A stretch of 64,000 bases of DNA from Jannaschia maritima (GTDB taxonomy: Bacteria; Pseudomonadota; Alphaproteobacteria; Rhodobacterales; Rhodobacteraceae). The notes beneath the pieces are model-generated. The model did not search any database and was not told the origin of the DNA. It worked only from the letters and a program-made list of their open reading frames with translations. A program made the translations under genes and the position numbers. Where the stretch lies: NCBI RefSeq assembly GCF_030973515.1, contig NZ_JARGZA010000011.1, positions 62,001-126,000 of the forward strand, read 5' to 3'. The first letter of the stretch is position 1. Every line of letters begins with the position of its first letter. Positions 18,151 to 28,237 of this stretch are shown here, piece by piece.

Positions 18151-19358
18151 TGTCGGACGGCCCGCGCATCGAGTATTTCCACCGCGCCTCCGTGCCGGGG
18201 CCGACGGCGGGGGCGATCCAGATCCTGCGGACCGGCGCGGCCCTGGCCGCGGCCGGCGTCCCGTTCCGGTACCACGCGATGGCCCCCGTCGCGGACAGGG
18301 ATGCGATCGCGGCGGCCTACGACCTCGACCGTCGGCACGACTGGGCGGTCACGGCCCTGTTCCCGCGGCCCGGCTGGACGGGTCGGCCGCGGGGCGTGGC
18401 CCTGCCGTTCCGGCTGGCCCGGCTGCGGACCGAAGGCGGGCGTGCCGTGTGGATTGCGCGGGGCGGGGCGGCGGACCCCGTGGTGGACGCCCTGCGACGG
18501 GGGGGAGCCCCCGTCACGTTCCTCTACGAGATGCACAACCTCGCCCATGTCCGCGCCGTCGAGCGGGATCTCGGCCGGAGGGCGGACGCCGCCGACCTGG
18601 ACACCGACCGGGCCCGGACCGCCAAGGCCCGCGAGGCACGGCGCGTGGCGGCGGCGGACGGGTTGGTGTTCCTGTCCGACGGCGTGGCGCGCGCCGCGCG
18701 CGATGCCTTCGCCTGTCGGGCGCCGAGCCTGATCCTGCCCAGCGGGACCGACGTCCCGGCCCGGCTGCCCGAGCCATCGGGACCGCCGGTCGACGTGGTG
18801 TATGCGGGCAAGCTGGAACGGCGGAAGGGCGTGGGCCTGCTGCTCGACGCGTTGCGCCTGCTGCCGGGCCGGACCGCGGCCCTGGCGGGCGGACCGGATG
18901 CGGCCGCGAGCGATCTGCGGGACGCCATCCGGGCGGCGGGCCTGGACGAGCGCGTGCATGTCGCGGGACCCCTTCCCGCCGCGGAGGTGCCCGCCTTCCT
19001 GATGCGCGGCGCGGTCGCCTGCTGCCCCCTGCCCGCCGGCGTGGACCGGGTGTCGGACGAGTTCAGCAGCCCCATGAAGCTGCTGCAGGCGATGGGCCTG
19101 GGGCGGCCCGTCGTCGCGACGGGGGTCGGGCCGGTCCGGGCCGTCGCCTCGGACGGGGCGGATGCGTTGCTGGTGCCCCCCGACGATCCGCATGCCCTGG
19201 CCGCGGGCATCGAGCGTCTGCTGTCCGACGCACCGCTGGCCGCCCGGCTGGGGCGCGCGGCCTGTCGGCGTGCCGGGGACTTCACCTGGGATCGCAGGGC
19301 CGCGGCGCTGCTCGACTTCGCCGCATCCCTGTCAGCAGTGCGGACCGGGTCCCGATAG
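18150..19358 (+). CDS. Glycosyltransferase family 4
   Basis: A 402-residue GT-B-fold sugar transferase. It has an N-terminal acceptor domain opening IEYFHRASVPGPTAGA and a C-terminal nucleotide-sugar domain with VVYAGKLERRKGVGLLLDAL, and the E-x7-E-like region (EFSSPMKLLQAMGLGRPVVATGVG) that contacts the donor sugar. It is cytoplasmic or membrane-associated and likely adds one sugar to the surface polysaccharide. The start overlaps the GMC stop by one base. It converges with the flippase gene. Confidence 0.87.
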   Translation: MSDGPRIEYFHRASVPGPTAGAIQILRTGAALAAAGVPFRYHAMAPVADRDAIAAAYDLDRRHDWAVTALFPRPGWTGRPRGVALPFRLARLRTEGGRAVWIARGGAADPVVDALRRGGAPVTFLYEMHNLAHVRAVERDLGRRADAADLDTDRARTAKAREARRVAAADGLVFLSDGVARAARDAFACRAPSLILPSGTDVPARLPEPSGPPVDVVYAGKLERRKGVGLLLDALRLLPGRTAALAGGPDAAASDLRDAIRAAGLDERVHVAGPLPAAEVPAFLMRGAVACCPLPAGVDRVSDEFSSPMKLLQAMGLGRPVVATGVGPVRAVASDGADALLVPPDDPHALAAGIERLLSDAPLAARLGRAACRRAGDFTWDRRAAALLDFAASLSAVRTGSR

Positions 19359-19370
19359 CCGCGCCGCGGT

Positions 19371-20816
19371 TCAGACCCCCAGCAGCCGCCGCGCCTGCAC
19401 CAAGAGGGGATGACGCGTGAGCATGGCGCAGACCGACCATCCGGCGGCCGCCGCAGCACCCCCCAGGGCCAGCGTCGCCACGGGCCCGGCCACGCCGCCC
19501 GCGGTCAGAACGGCGGGTCCGAGGGCCGCCGCCGCGGCCAACGCCGCCGCCCGGGCCTGGATGCGCCGCATCGCGCCGGGATCGTAGGGGGTCAGGCTCC
19601 GCACCGCCCGCGCGATGCGGAACGCCTTGATCCAGGCTGCGGCGACCAGGGCCACGCAGACCGCCTCGATGGAATGGAACGCCGCGCCCGCGACCAGGGC
19701 GAAGCCGATGACCTGCTGCACGATCTGGATCCGCAGCATCACGCCCTCCTCCCCGATGGCGGCGAAGAACTTCGTGCTCATGCGGGTGAACGGATAGGCC
19801 AGGATCGCCAGCGCCAGGATGCGGACCAGGGGGACCGTGTCCGTCCACCCCGTCCCCAGCAGGACCTCCACCAGGGGTTCGGCCAGGATCGCGATGACGA
19901 TCGCCGCCGGCCACATCACGGCGACGAGGTGGTCGACCTTCGTCAGATAGACCCGCGCGCCGGTGCCGCCCTCGCGGAGGGCGGCGGCCATGACCGGCAG
20001 GACCATCGGCTTGATCCCGTCCACCATCGCCGTGTCCGCCAGCCGCGACAGCGTCTGGGCCCGGTTCAACAGGCCAAGCGCCGCGGGCCCCGCGACGGAG
20101 GCCAACAGCATCGTGCGCAGCATCACCGAAGCGCGTGGCAGCAGGCCCGTGGCGGTGTAGGTCCCGCCGAAGCGGAACGCCGCGCGCCATTCGGTCAGGC
20201 GCGGCCGCAGGGCGGGACGGTCGGGATGACCCACCAGCAACAGCAGCAGCCGCGCCACCGTGCTGGCGAACAGGCCCCCGATCAGCGCCGCGGCGCCTGC
20301 CCCCCAGACCGCGAGCGCGATGGCGCCCGCGACCTGGATGGCCGCGCAGGCCAGGTCGATGCGCACGATCAGCGCCGTCTGCAGGTCGCGGCGCAGGCTC
20401 GCCTCCAGGATCAGGATCGGGGGCAGGACGGCGACCGTTCCGGCCACGATCGCCAACAGGGGCGTCAGATCGGAAAGCAGGTCCAGGGACGTGAAGGTCG
20501 CCGCCGTTCCCAGCAGGATGGCCACCGCGACCAGGGCCGTGGCGACCGATACGCCCAGCGCGGTGGCGAGGGCGTCGGGCGCGAGGGTGACCGCCCGTCC
20601 GCGGATCAGATGGGCGTCCTGGCCGAACTGCACCAGCACGGCGGCGAACTGGAAGACCGTGAAGGCGATGGCGTAGAGGCCGAACGCCTCCGCGGGAAGC
20701 AGGCGCGCCGTGACCATCAACCCCGCCACGTTGATCGCCAGGACGCCCTGATGCCAAATCGCCGTCTGCGCCAGCGCCCGGACGGATCGCCCCACCGGGG
20801 CCCGATGCGTCGTCAC
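19371..20816 (-). CDS. Polysaccharide flippase (Wzx/MATE-like)
   Basis: A 481-residue protein with about 12-14 hydrophobic segments, resembling oligosaccharide flippases of the Wzx/polysaccharide-biosynthesis type (LLPAEAFGLYAIAFTVFQF and GLLNRAQTLSRLAD). It would move lipid-linked glycan units across the inner membrane. I start it at GTG 20816, which overlaps the TGA of the upstream glycosyltransferase (GTGA), indicating coupling; a longer in-frame extension upstream lies inside that gene and is not protein-like. Confidence 0.85.
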   Translation of the reverse strand: MTTHRAPVGRSVRALAQTAIWHQGVLAINVAGLMVTARLLPAEAFGLYAIAFTVFQFAAVLVQFGQDAHLIRGRAVTLAPDALATALGVSVATALVAVAILLGTAATFTSLDLLSDLTPLLAIVAGTVAVLPPILILEASLRRDLQTALIVRIDLACAAIQVAGAIALAVWGAGAAALIGGLFASTVARLLLLLVGHPDRPALRPRLTEWRAAFRFGGTYTATGLLPRASVMLRTMLLASVAGPAALGLLNRAQTLSRLADTAMVDGIKPMVLPVMAAALREGGTGARVYLTKVDHLVAVMWPAAIVIAILAEPLVEVLLGTGWTDTVPLVRILALAILAYPFTRMSTKFFAAIGEEGVMLRIQIVQQVIGFALVAGAAFHSIEAVCVALVAAAWIKAFRIARAVRSLTPYDPGAMRRIQARAAALAAAAALGPAVLTAGGVAGPVATLALGGAAAAAGWSVCAMLTRHPLLVQARRLLGV

Positions 20817-21826
20817 CCGGCGAGGCCCAGCCGGACCTTCGCGTATCCCGCCAGGGCCGCGACGTAGTGCAGGGCATGCCAGGGAACGGCCCGTGCCGCG
20901 AAGCCCGGCCCGCGCATGCTCGCCAGATCGGACAGGAAGGGCCAACTCGCTAGAAGGAACACCGACGCCCCCGCCAGGAGAGCGGCCGCCCCCAACGGGA
21001 ACGCCACGAGCGCGAGGACGACCCCGAGGCAGGCCAGCGCCACGCCGAAGGCCGCGGTTCGATGTCGCGCGTCCGTGTTCAGCCGACCCGCGTGCAGGCG
21101 CCCGTCCCGCAGGAGCCGCGTCCATGGAACCGCGCGACCGTCCATGTCGGTTCGGAACAGCGAGCCGGGCGTCCAGACCTTCAGGTGCGTGCCCTGCAAC
21201 CGCGGATCGAGGACGATCCGGCCCCCGTCCTCGGTCAGGCGAAGCCCGAACTCGACGTCCTCGATGTTCTCCCATTCGGGACGCAACCCGCCCGCCGCCT
21301 CGAAGGCGTCGCGGCGGACCGCCCCGATGCCGGTCCAGAACGTGTCCGACGCGCCGGCCCCCCGCTGGTGGACCCAATGGTGCAGCAGGTTCCGATAATC
21401 GCTGACGACGCTGCCCCCGTCCGCCCTGTCGTCGTAGCTGCCGATCACCGCGGTCACGTCCGGGTCCGCGAAGTGCCGCGCCAGCGCGCCGCGGACGTCG
21501 CCATGGACGACCACGTCGGCGTCGACCATCAGGACGACGTCCGGTGGTTCGGGACCTTCCGACAGCGCGGCCATTCCGCGGTTGCGGGCCCGGGCCGGAC
21601 GCAGCGGGTCGGGGTTGCACAGGACGCGCACGCCGTGCGCGCGCGCCACGTCCGCCGTGCCATCGGTCGAGCCGTCGTCGACCACCAGGCAGTCGCCCGC
21701 CGCGAACCCGGAATCCAGTATCCCCGCGGGGCACGGACCCAACGTATCCTCGGCCTGATGGGCGGGGACGAGCACCGCGATGGCCGGTCGCGACGAAGCG
21801 GAGATCTCTTGCGTTCTCAAATCCAT
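20813..21826 (-). CDS. Glycosyltransferase family 2 with C-terminal membrane segments
   Basis: A 337-residue GT-A-fold transferase. The N-terminal domain (about 15-240) shows IAVLVPAHQAEDTL, DDGSTDGTADVA and the metal-binding VLMVDADVVV. The C-terminal part (about 245-330) is hydrophobic with two or three membrane spans, so the enzyme is probably attached to the inner membrane. It forms a two-gene operon with the flippase, running opposite to the rest of the glycan cluster and divergent from the UXS-like gene. Confidence 0.88.
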   Translation of the reverse strand: MDLRTQEISASSRPAIAVLVPAHQAEDTLGPCPAGILDSGFAAGDCLVVDDGSTDGTADVARAHGVRVLCNPDPLRPARARNRGMAALSEGPEPPDVVLMVDADVVVHGDVRGALARHFADPDVTAVIGSYDDRADGGSVVSDYRNLLHHWVHQRGAGASDTFWTGIGAVRRDAFEAAGGLRPEWENIEDVEFGLRLTEDGGRIVLDPRLQGTHLKVWTPGSLFRTDMDGRAVPWTRLLRDGRLHAGRLNTDARHRTAAFGVALACLGVVLALVAFPLGAAALLAGASVFLLASWPFLSDLASMRGPGFAARAVPWHALHYVAALAGYAKVRLGLAG

Positions 21827-21923
21827 ACCTCGCCCTATCTGGTCCGGAGCCGCGAAGAATTCCGTCGCATAGCCGTTACAATCCCCAGGGAAATTGTTTA
21901 ACTTGTCGGTCAGGAGGACAACA

Positions 21924-22913
21924 GTGTTGAAACGTGTTCTGGTTTCCGGCGGGGCGGGCTTCTTGGGAAGCCATCTCTGCGATTATCTGGTCCGGGAAGG
22001 CCACGATGTCCTGTGCGTGGACAACTATTCTTCCGGTGCCAAGAAAAACATCGCCCATCTGCTCGGCCGGCCCAACTTCGAGGCGATCCGTCACGACGTG
22101 ACCCATCCGCTGCACGTGGAGATCGACCGGATCTACAACCTGGCCTGCCCGGCGTCGCCGCGGGACTATCAGCTGGATCCCGTGCAGACGATGAAGACGA
22201 GCGTGATTGGCGCGATCAACATGCTGGGATTGGCCAAGCGGACGGGCGCACGGATCCTGCAGACCTCGACCTCGGAGGTGTATGGCGAGCCGTTGGAGCA
22301 TCCGCAGACGGAAACATACACGGGCAACGTCGACATCCTGGGGCCGCGCGCGTGCTACGACGAAGGCAAGCGCTGCGCGGAGACGCTGTTCCACGATTAT
22401 CGCCGCCAGCACGGCGTCGACATCAGGATCGTGCGGCTGTTCAACACATATGGCCCGCGGATGCGGGCGAACGACGGGCGCGTCGTCTCCAACTTCGTGA
22501 CGCAGGCCCTGGCGGGCGATGCGCTGACGATCCATGGGGATGGAACCCAGACACGGTCCTTCTGTTACGTCGATGACATGATACGGGGGATCGTGGGCGT
22601 CATGGAGGCCCCGGACGACGAGGGCGAACCCATCAACCTGGGCAACCCCGAGGAGGTGACGATCGCCGAGCTCGCGCGCCGGGTCGCGGACCTCGCGGGC
22701 GTGGCGCTGCGGATGGTCGAGCAGGAACGGCCCGCGAACGACCCGTCCCGGCGGCGACCCCATATCGGGCGTGCCGACGCCCGCATCGGCTGGCGGCCGA
22801 CGGTCCCCTTGCAGGACGGTCTGACCCGGACCATCGCTTATTTCCGCGGCGACGACGCCGCCAACATCACGCCCCTGTCCGCCACGTCGGGGCTGGCCCA
22901 TGCGGGGGAATGA
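21924..22913 (+). CDS. UDP-glucuronate decarboxylase-like epimerase (UDP-xylose synthase)
   Basis: A 329-residue NAD-dependent short-chain dehydrogenase/reductase. It has the [11 protein letters not shown] nucleotide fold, the [11 protein letters not shown] serine segment and the catalytic Y-x3-K in [31 protein letters not shown] and IFNTYGPRM-like [10 protein letters not shown] match UDP-xylose synthase closely. It would convert UDP-glucuronate to UDP-xylose, supplying a pentose donor to the cluster. The start is GTG 21924, fixed by AGGAGG at 21912-21917; the ATG 30 bases upstream lies before this site. The next gene starts 2 bases after its stop. Confidence 0.86.
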   Translation: MLKRVLVSGGAGFLGSHLCDYLVREGHDVLCVDNYSSGAKKNIAHLLGRPNFEAIRHDVTHPLHVEIDRIYNLACPASPRDYQLDPVQTMKTSVIGAINMLGLAKRTGARILQTSTSEVYGEPLEHPQTETYTGNVDILGPRACYDEGKRCAETLFHDYRRQHGVDIRIVRLFNTYGPRMRANDGRVVSNFVTQALAGDALTIHGDGTQTRSFCYVDDMIRGIVGVMEAPDDEGEPINLGNPEEVTIAELARRVADLAGVALRMVEQERPANDPSRRRPHIGRADARIGWRPTVPLQDGLTRTIAYFRGDDAANITPLSATSGLAHAGE

Positions 22914-22914
22914 C

Positions 22915-24405
22915 ATGACGGACACGCAATCGACCGACGTCGCCGTCATAGGCGCGGGACCGGCGGGATTGACGACTGCCTACGAGTTGTCGCGCATCGC
23001 GCCCGATCTGGACGTCGCCACGTTCGAAGGATCGTCGGAGATCGGCGGAATCTCCCGCACGGTGGTGTACGATGGATACCGCGTCGACATCGGCGGGCAT
23101 CGCTTCTTCACCAAGATCGAGGAGGTCAAGCAGGTCTGGCACGAGATCCTGGGCGACGAGTTCCTGCGCCGCCCGCGCAAGAGCCGGATCTTCTATCGCG
23201 GCAAGTTCTACGACTATCCGCTGCGCATCTTCAATGCGCTGGGGAACATCGGCGCGTACGAATCCGCGCGCATCATGATCAGCTATCTTAAGTGGCAGGT
23301 CCGCCCGCACAAGGTGGAGGACAACTTCGAGGAATGGGTGATGAACCGCTTCGGCGGGCGCCTCTACATGCATTTCTTCCGCTCCTACACGGCGAAGGTG
23401 TGGGGGATCGATCCCAAGCACATCCAGGCCGACTGGGCGGCGCAGCGGATCAAGTCGATGACGCTGTGGAGCGTCGCGATGAAGGCGCTGACCGGACGTT
23501 CGGAGGAGACCAGCCTGATCGAGGAGTTCGATTATCCCCGTCACGGTCCCGGTCAGATGTGGGAACGCTGCGTCGATATCCTGCGCGAGCGCGGGCAATC
23601 CGTCCGCATGGAGGCTTGGGTCGACCGGATCGAGCGGGACGGCGACCGCGTGACGGCCTTGCGCGTGCGCACCCCGGACGGCGACCTGCGCGTGGAGGCG
23701 GAGCACTTCGTCAACAGCATGGCCGTGCGCGACCTGATCCATGCCTTCGACCCGCCCCCGCCCCCCGCGGTGGTCGAGGCGGCGGACCGGCTGAAGTACC
23801 GCGACTTCCTGATCGTCGCGCTGGTGCTCGATACGCCGGACCCGTTCGACGACAACTGGATCTACATCCATTCCGACGACGTCCGGGTCGGGCGCATCCA
23901 GAACTTCCGGTCCTGGTCCGAAGCCATGGTCGCCGATCCCGCGCACAGCTCCATCGGGATGGAGTACTTCTGCAACGAGGGCGAGGACCTGTGGTCGATG
24001 GACGACGATGCGCTCGTCGCCGCGGCCGGCCAGGAGCTGGAAGCCCTGGGCCTGGCCCGGTCCGGGTCCATCCTGAAGGGCAAGGTGATCCGCCAGAAGA
24101 AGGCCTATCCCGTCTACGACACCGCCTATCGGGACGCGCTGGACGTCGTGTCCGACTGGCTGAAGGGGTTGGAGAACCTCCAGACCGTCGGGCGCAACGG
24201 GCTGCACCGCTACAACAACCAGGATCATTCGATGCTGACCGGCCTTTACGCGGCCCGCAACATCACCGGCGCCACGCACGACCTTTGGGACGTCAACGTC
24301 GAGCGATCCTACCACGAGGAGATGCAGGTTCCGGACGACAAGGAGTCGTCCGCGCAGGACCTGCCCGACGAACGCGACGAGTCGCATGACGCGAAGGCAG
24401 CCTGA
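22915..24405 (+). CDS. FAD-dependent oxidoreductase, UDP-galactopyranose-mutase-like
   Basis: A 496-residue flavoprotein: N-terminal VAVIGAGPAGLTTAYELSR and SSEIGGISRTV, then DIGGHRFFTK and FYRGKFYDYPL, as in UDP-galactopyranose mutases and the related amine-oxidase-fold proteins found in polysaccharide clusters. It ends with NNQDHSMLTGLYAARNITG, the usual FAD-contact block, and an acidic tail. It probably rearranges or oxidises a nucleotide sugar; the exact reaction is uncertain. The start at 22915 is one base after the UXS-like stop. The next gene overlaps its 3' end. Confidence 0.8.
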   Translation: MTDTQSTDVAVIGAGPAGLTTAYELSRIAPDLDVATFEGSSEIGGISRTVVYDGYRVDIGGHRFFTKIEEVKQVWHEILGDEFLRRPRKSRIFYRGKFYDYPLRIFNALGNIGAYESARIMISYLKWQVRPHKVEDNFEEWVMNRFGGRLYMHFFRSYTAKVWGIDPKHIQADWAAQRIKSMTLWSVAMKALTGRSEETSLIEEFDYPRHGPGQMWERCVDILRERGQSVRMEAWVDRIERDGDRVTALRVRTPDGDLRVEAEHFVNSMAVRDLIHAFDPPPPPAVVEAADRLKYRDFLIVALVLDTPDPFDDNWIYIHSDDVRVGRIQNFRSWSEAMVADPAHSSIGMEYFCNEGEDLWSMDDDALVAAAGQELEALGLARSGSILKGKVIRQKKAYPVYDTAYRDALDVVSDWLKGLENLQTVGRNGLHRYNNQDHSMLTGLYAARNITGATHDLWDVNVERSYHEEMQVPDDKESSAQDLPDERDESHDAKAA

Positions 24406-25843
24406 CGGGGGACGGGTGCCGGACGGCGCCCCGCTCGTGGGCGGTCGCGGTGCCGCCCTCGCCCTCGGTCTGGCGGTGGCGTTGTGCTGGCCGATGTGGC
24501 TGACGGGGACGGCGCTGCGGTTCCCGGACACCGATGGCTACCTCAAGGCGGGAGAGGCGATCTGGTCCTATGCCGATGCTCTGTTGCTCACAGCTCAAAC
24601 CGGCGTCGAACCGGTGGCGGATACCGTCGGGGGATCGGTACGAGACGAGGCTGGCCAAGCGGCGACGGGGCGGAGCCTGACCTATTCAGCCGTGGTCCAT
24701 GCAATGCGCGAGACCGGCGGCGTCTGGGTGGCTGCAATCGTCCAGACCTGGGTCGTGATCTTCGTCGCGTTGGCCCTGGTAACGTCGGCCGCCCTGGCGC
24801 ATCCGCGGATGCTCACGACTGGCGCGGTCGCGCTCGGGACCGTCACGCCACTTCCCTTCCACGCCGTCTTCATCATGCCGGATTTGCTGGCGGCGGTGCC
24901 GATCCTGTTCGGCGCGATCTTGGCGTGGCGCTGGGACGACCTCACCCGGGGACAGGCCATGCTGATGACGGCATTCGCGATCTTCGCGGCGTCAGCGCAT
25001 TACGGCAACGTGCCCCTGATGGCCGGCTGCGTAGGTGGGGCCGTCATGCTTCGCCTGCTGACGCGCCGCAGGCTCACGGCGGGACTGGGAGCGGCGGCGT
25101 TGGCCGCCGTGGCCGTGGCTCCGCTGACGAATGTCGGCGCATCGAGGGCGGCGCTGGACGAACCGAGCATCGCGCCGCTTCGCCTGCCGATCCTGCTCGC
25201 CCGTTCGATCGAGGACGGACCTGCTCGCTGGCATCTGGAGGCCAACTGCCCCGATGCGGCGCCCGCCACCTGCGCCATCCTCGATGGCTATGTCCCCGAC
25301 GACGTGGGCGAGTTCCTGTGGTCCGGCGATGGCATCGCCCGGATCTCCGCCGAGGAGATGGCCGCGATCCGGTCGGAGGAGGCGCGGATCCTGATCGGCG
25401 CGTTCCGGGCCCATCCAATGGCACAGACGACGTCCATTCTGTCGAACGCTGCGCGACAGACCATCACGATCGGAACCGGCAACCTAGTTCCGGCAGACAT
25501 AATCGACGCGACCGAAGCGCAGGATCCGGACGCCGCGCGGGCGTTGCTCGATCGGTTCGACGCCGTCACGGTCTGGGGCACGTGGATCCTGTCGGGCGCG
25601 GCCCTGGTCGGCTTCGCCCTGGCGCGGCCCGGACCCGGTCCCATCCTCGCGGTGGTGGCCATCGCGGGCGGCCTGATCGTGAACGCGGGCATCTTCGGCG
25701 GCCTGTCCGCGCCCGTGGAACGGTATCAGTCCCGGGTGATCTGGACGCTTCCCTTCGTCTTGATGGTCGCCGCCACGCATGCGCGTGCGACGACGGTCGC
25801 GATCCCGTCTCCGGGGCGTCGTGCCAGGAGCGTGACGTCGTGA
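24386..25843 (+). CDS. Integral membrane protein of unknown function in the glycan cluster
   Basis: I cannot name this 485-residue protein. It has about ten hydrophobic spans; just after the first is FPDTDGYLKAGEAIW, an acidic loop reminiscent of GT-C glycosyltransferases. A large non-membrane loop (about residues 260-390) holds three cysteines (EANCPDAAPATCAILDGYVP and nearby) and FLWSGDGIARIS. GT-C-type transferase or polymerase is my best guess, since the cluster has a flippase but no obvious Wzy. GTG 24416 with GGGGGA upstream is an alternative start that would remove the 20-base overlap with the previous gene. Confidence 0.7.
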   Translation: MTRRQPDGGRVPDGAPLVGGRGAALALGLAVALCWPMWLTGTALRFPDTDGYLKAGEAIWSYADALLLTAQTGVEPVADTVGGSVRDEAGQAATGRSLTYSAVVHAMRETGGVWVAAIVQTWVVIFVALALVTSAALAHPRMLTTGAVALGTVTPLPFHAVFIMPDLLAAVPILFGAILAWRWDDLTRGQAMLMTAFAIFAASAHYGNVPLMAGCVGGAVMLRLLTRRRLTAGLGAAALAAVAVAPLTNVGASRAALDEPSIAPLRLPILLARSIEDGPARWHLEANCPDAAPATCAILDGYVPDDVGEFLWSGDGIARISAEEMAAIRSEEARILIGAFRAHPMAQTTSILSNAARQTITIGTGNLVPADIIDATEAQDPDAARALLDRFDAVTVWGTWILSGAALVGFALARPGPGPILAVVAIAGGLIVNAGIFGGLSAPVERYQSRVIWTLPFVLMVAATHARATTVAIPSPGRRARSVTS

Positions 25844-27105
25844 TGGCCGCCGGGGGATCGGACGCGTTCCGCATGGAGCCTGACACGTGGCGCGTGGGCC
25901 TGCTGGTCGACGACTTTCCGAAGCTGTCGGAACGGTTCGTGGCACTTCTGGCATCCGCCCTGGTGGAGCGGGTCGACGACCTCCGCATCCTGACGACCGC
26001 GCCGCGGCCCGAGCCTCCGCCCCATCATGCCGTCGTCGCGCAGGCCGGTCTGCTGGACCGTGTGCACAACGCGCGGTGGTCCGGTCGGTTCGATCCCCGC
26101 CTCGCCTGGAAACTGGGACGGGGCACGGGGCGCGTCGGACTGCTGGGATTGGCGGCGATGGACGCGGCGCTGCCCCGCAAGCCCATGGCCGTCACGCGCA
26201 TGATGGCCCGCCAACCGGCCTTCGACGTCTTCCATGCGCAGTTCGGATACATGGGCAAGAAGGCACTCCGCCACCGCCGCTACGGCACGCTTCGGACGCG
26301 GGCGCTGGTGACGCATTTCCGGGGGTCGGACATCACCCGACACGTGCGGGACCACGGACCCGACTACTACGCCGATCTCATGCGGGGCGGCGACGGCTTC
26401 ATCGCGAACTGCGAGCACTTTCGCCAGATCGCCATCGGCCTGGGCTGCCCGCCGGAGCGCATCTCGGTCGTCGGCTCGCCCATCGACACGGACCAGTTCC
26501 AGCCGCCCCCCCACCGGGAGCCGTACCGCGACCGGCCCCTGCGCCTGGTGGCGGTCGGTCGGCTGGTGGGCAAGAAGGGCCTGCCTGACGCGGTCGACGC
26601 GATGGCGCGCCTGGACGGATTGGACGCGACCCTGGACATCTATGGCGAGGGGCCGTTGCGCGAGGATCTGGAACATCGGATCGCCACGCAGGGGTTGGGG
26701 GACCGGGTCGTGCTGCACGGGGCCGCGACGGGCGAGCAGGTGCTGCGCGCGCTTCACGGCGCCGATGCGAAGCTGGCGCCCTCGGTCACGGCGGAGGACG
26801 GCGACGCGGACGCGCCCGTGAACACGCTGAAGGAAGCGATGGCCACGGGCCTGCCGGTGATCGCCACACGCCATGGCGGCATTCCCGAACTGGTGGTACC
26901 CGGCCGGAACGGATACCTCGTCCCGGAACGCGACCCGTCCGCGCTGGCCGCCGCTATCCGCGAGCTGGCATCCTGCCCGGACGACTGGACCCGCATGGGC
27001 GAGGCAGGACGCGCCGACGTGATCGACGCCTATGCGATGACACGCGTGACCGAGAAGACCCTGGCCGTCTATGACGCGGCCATCCGCAGAGCCGAAGGAG
27101 GCTGA
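25843..27105 (+). CDS. Glycosyltransferase family 4 (WcaL-like)
   Basis: A 420-residue GT-B transferase similar in layout to colanic-acid-type transferases: VGLLVDDFPKLSERFV at the start, THFRGSDITRHVRDHG in the acceptor domain, then LVAVGRLVGKKGLPDAVDAM, LDIYGEGPL and the donor-site region APVNTLKEAMATGLPVIATR with GGIPELV. Its ATG overlaps the TGA of the membrane-protein gene (TGATG), and a GT2 gene begins 1 base after its stop, so it is one link in a coupled series. Confidence 0.9.
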   Translation: MAAGGSDAFRMEPDTWRVGLLVDDFPKLSERFVALLASALVERVDDLRILTTAPRPEPPPHHAVVAQAGLLDRVHNARWSGRFDPRLAWKLGRGTGRVGLLGLAAMDAALPRKPMAVTRMMARQPAFDVFHAQFGYMGKKALRHRRYGTLRTRALVTHFRGSDITRHVRDHGPDYYADLMRGGDGFIANCEHFRQIAIGLGCPPERISVVGSPIDTDQFQPPPHREPYRDRPLRLVAVGRLVGKKGLPDAVDAMARLDGLDATLDIYGEGPLREDLEHRIATQGLGDRVVLHGAATGEQVLRALHGADAKLAPSVTAEDGDADAPVNTLKEAMATGLPVIATRHGGIPELVVPGRNGYLVPERDPSALAAAIRELASCPDDWTRMGEAGRADVIDAYAMTRVTEKTLAVYDAAIRRAEGG

Positions 27106-27106
27106 C

Positions 27107-28237
27107 ATGGACGACCAGACCCAAGCGACCTCGACCCCGGAGGCGACGACGCCCGCGGCGGAGCGCTGCACCGTGATCGTGACGCAGCGCGAACGCTTCG
27201 GCATGACGGCCGAATCCCTCGACAGCCTGTTCGAGCATACGCCGGGCGTGCGCCTGGTCTATGTGGACGGGAACAGCCCGGACCGATGGCGCACGTACCT
27301 GGCCGAACAAGCGGAGGCGCGGGGGTTCACCCTGGTCCGGACGGACCATTTCCTGACCCCGAACCAAGCCCGCAACATCGGCGTGCGCCATGCGGAGACG
27401 GAGTTCGTCGCCTTCTGCGACAACGACGTGATCTATTCGGACGGCTGGCTGGACCGCCTGATCGCGTGTGCGGACGAGGAGGGCGCGGACGTCGTCGCAC
27501 CCCTGACCTGTCAAGGCCTCCCCGCGCATACGGAGATCCACCACGCGGGTGGCGACTATGCCGCGGGGGGGGACATGGCCGGGTTCTTCGCGGGGAACCC
27601 CGACCTCGGTCGGGCCTTCGACGAGGTGATGCACGGCCACGGCGACAAGGTCGCGGACTGGCAGGGCAAGCTGACCCGGCAGGAAACCGGGATGTCGGAG
27701 TTCCATTGCGCGCTGACCCGGCGCGACGTGTTCGATCGGATCGGCCCCTTGGACGAGGGGATGCTGTCCACCAAGGAGCATATCGACTTCTGCATGATGG
27801 TGAAGGCGGCCGGGGGATCGGTGTGGTTCGAGCCGTCCTCGGTGGTCACCTATGTCTTTCCGTGCCGCGCGCGGCCCATGTCGCCGGAGGACTGGCCTTT
27901 CTTCTCGCTTCGCTGGTCGAACGCCTATGGTCTGCGATCGCTCAATCACTTCATCGCCAAGTGGAACCTGTCGGTGCCGGACGGCTACGTCGCGCGCAAA
28001 CGGCAGATCTACGTCCTGCGGCGCCTGCAGGGGATCCTGACGCCGATGATGTTCCGCGTGCCGGGCCTGCGCGCGAAGCCGTCCCTGGCCAAGCGGGCGG
28101 CACGTGTCACGATGTTCCCGGAACGCATCGTCAACCGCATCCTGGTGGAACGCCAGGACCGCCGGGCCCGCAAGGTCGGCGCGGCGCCGGTCATGGGACC
28201 GCCCCCGATGGCGTCCCGGGGCCACGCGGACGCGTGA
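27107..28237 (+). CDS. Glycosyltransferase family 2 (long form)
   Basis: A 376-residue GT-A-type protein. The catalytic domain (about 20-260) contains LVYVDGNSPDRWRTYL, NQARNIGVRHAETEFVAF and the DxD-like CDNDVIYSDGW. The remainder is charged and basic without membrane spans. A GAAGGAGG ribosome site precedes ATG 27107. The less standard DGNSPD motif in place of DDGS suggests a divergent subfamily. It overlaps the following GT2 by one base. Confidence 0.85.
   Translation: MDDQTQATSTPEATTPAAERCTVIVTQRERFGMTAESLDSLFEHTPGVRLVYVDGNSPDRWRTYLAEQAEARGFTLVRTDHFLTPNQARNIGVRHAETEFVAFCDNDVIYSDGWLDRLIACADEEGADVVAPLTCQGLPAHTEIHHAGGDYAAGGDMAGFFAGNPDLGRAFDEVMHGHGDKVADWQGKLTRQETGMSEFHCALTRRDVFDRIGPLDEGMLSTKEHIDFCMMVKAAGGSVWFEPSSVVTYVFPCRARPMSPEDWPFFSLRWSNAYGLRSLNHFIAKWNLSVPDGYVARKRQIYVLRRLQGILTPMMFRVPGLRAKPSLAKRAARVTMFPERIVNRILVERQDRRARKVGAAPVMGPPPMASRGHADA

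Noticed and set aside
19347-19378. Terminator between the GT4 and flippase genes (GGGTC ... GACCC).
   Set aside because: The stem is only 5 bp with a 22-base loop; expected by chance in such GC-rich DNA.
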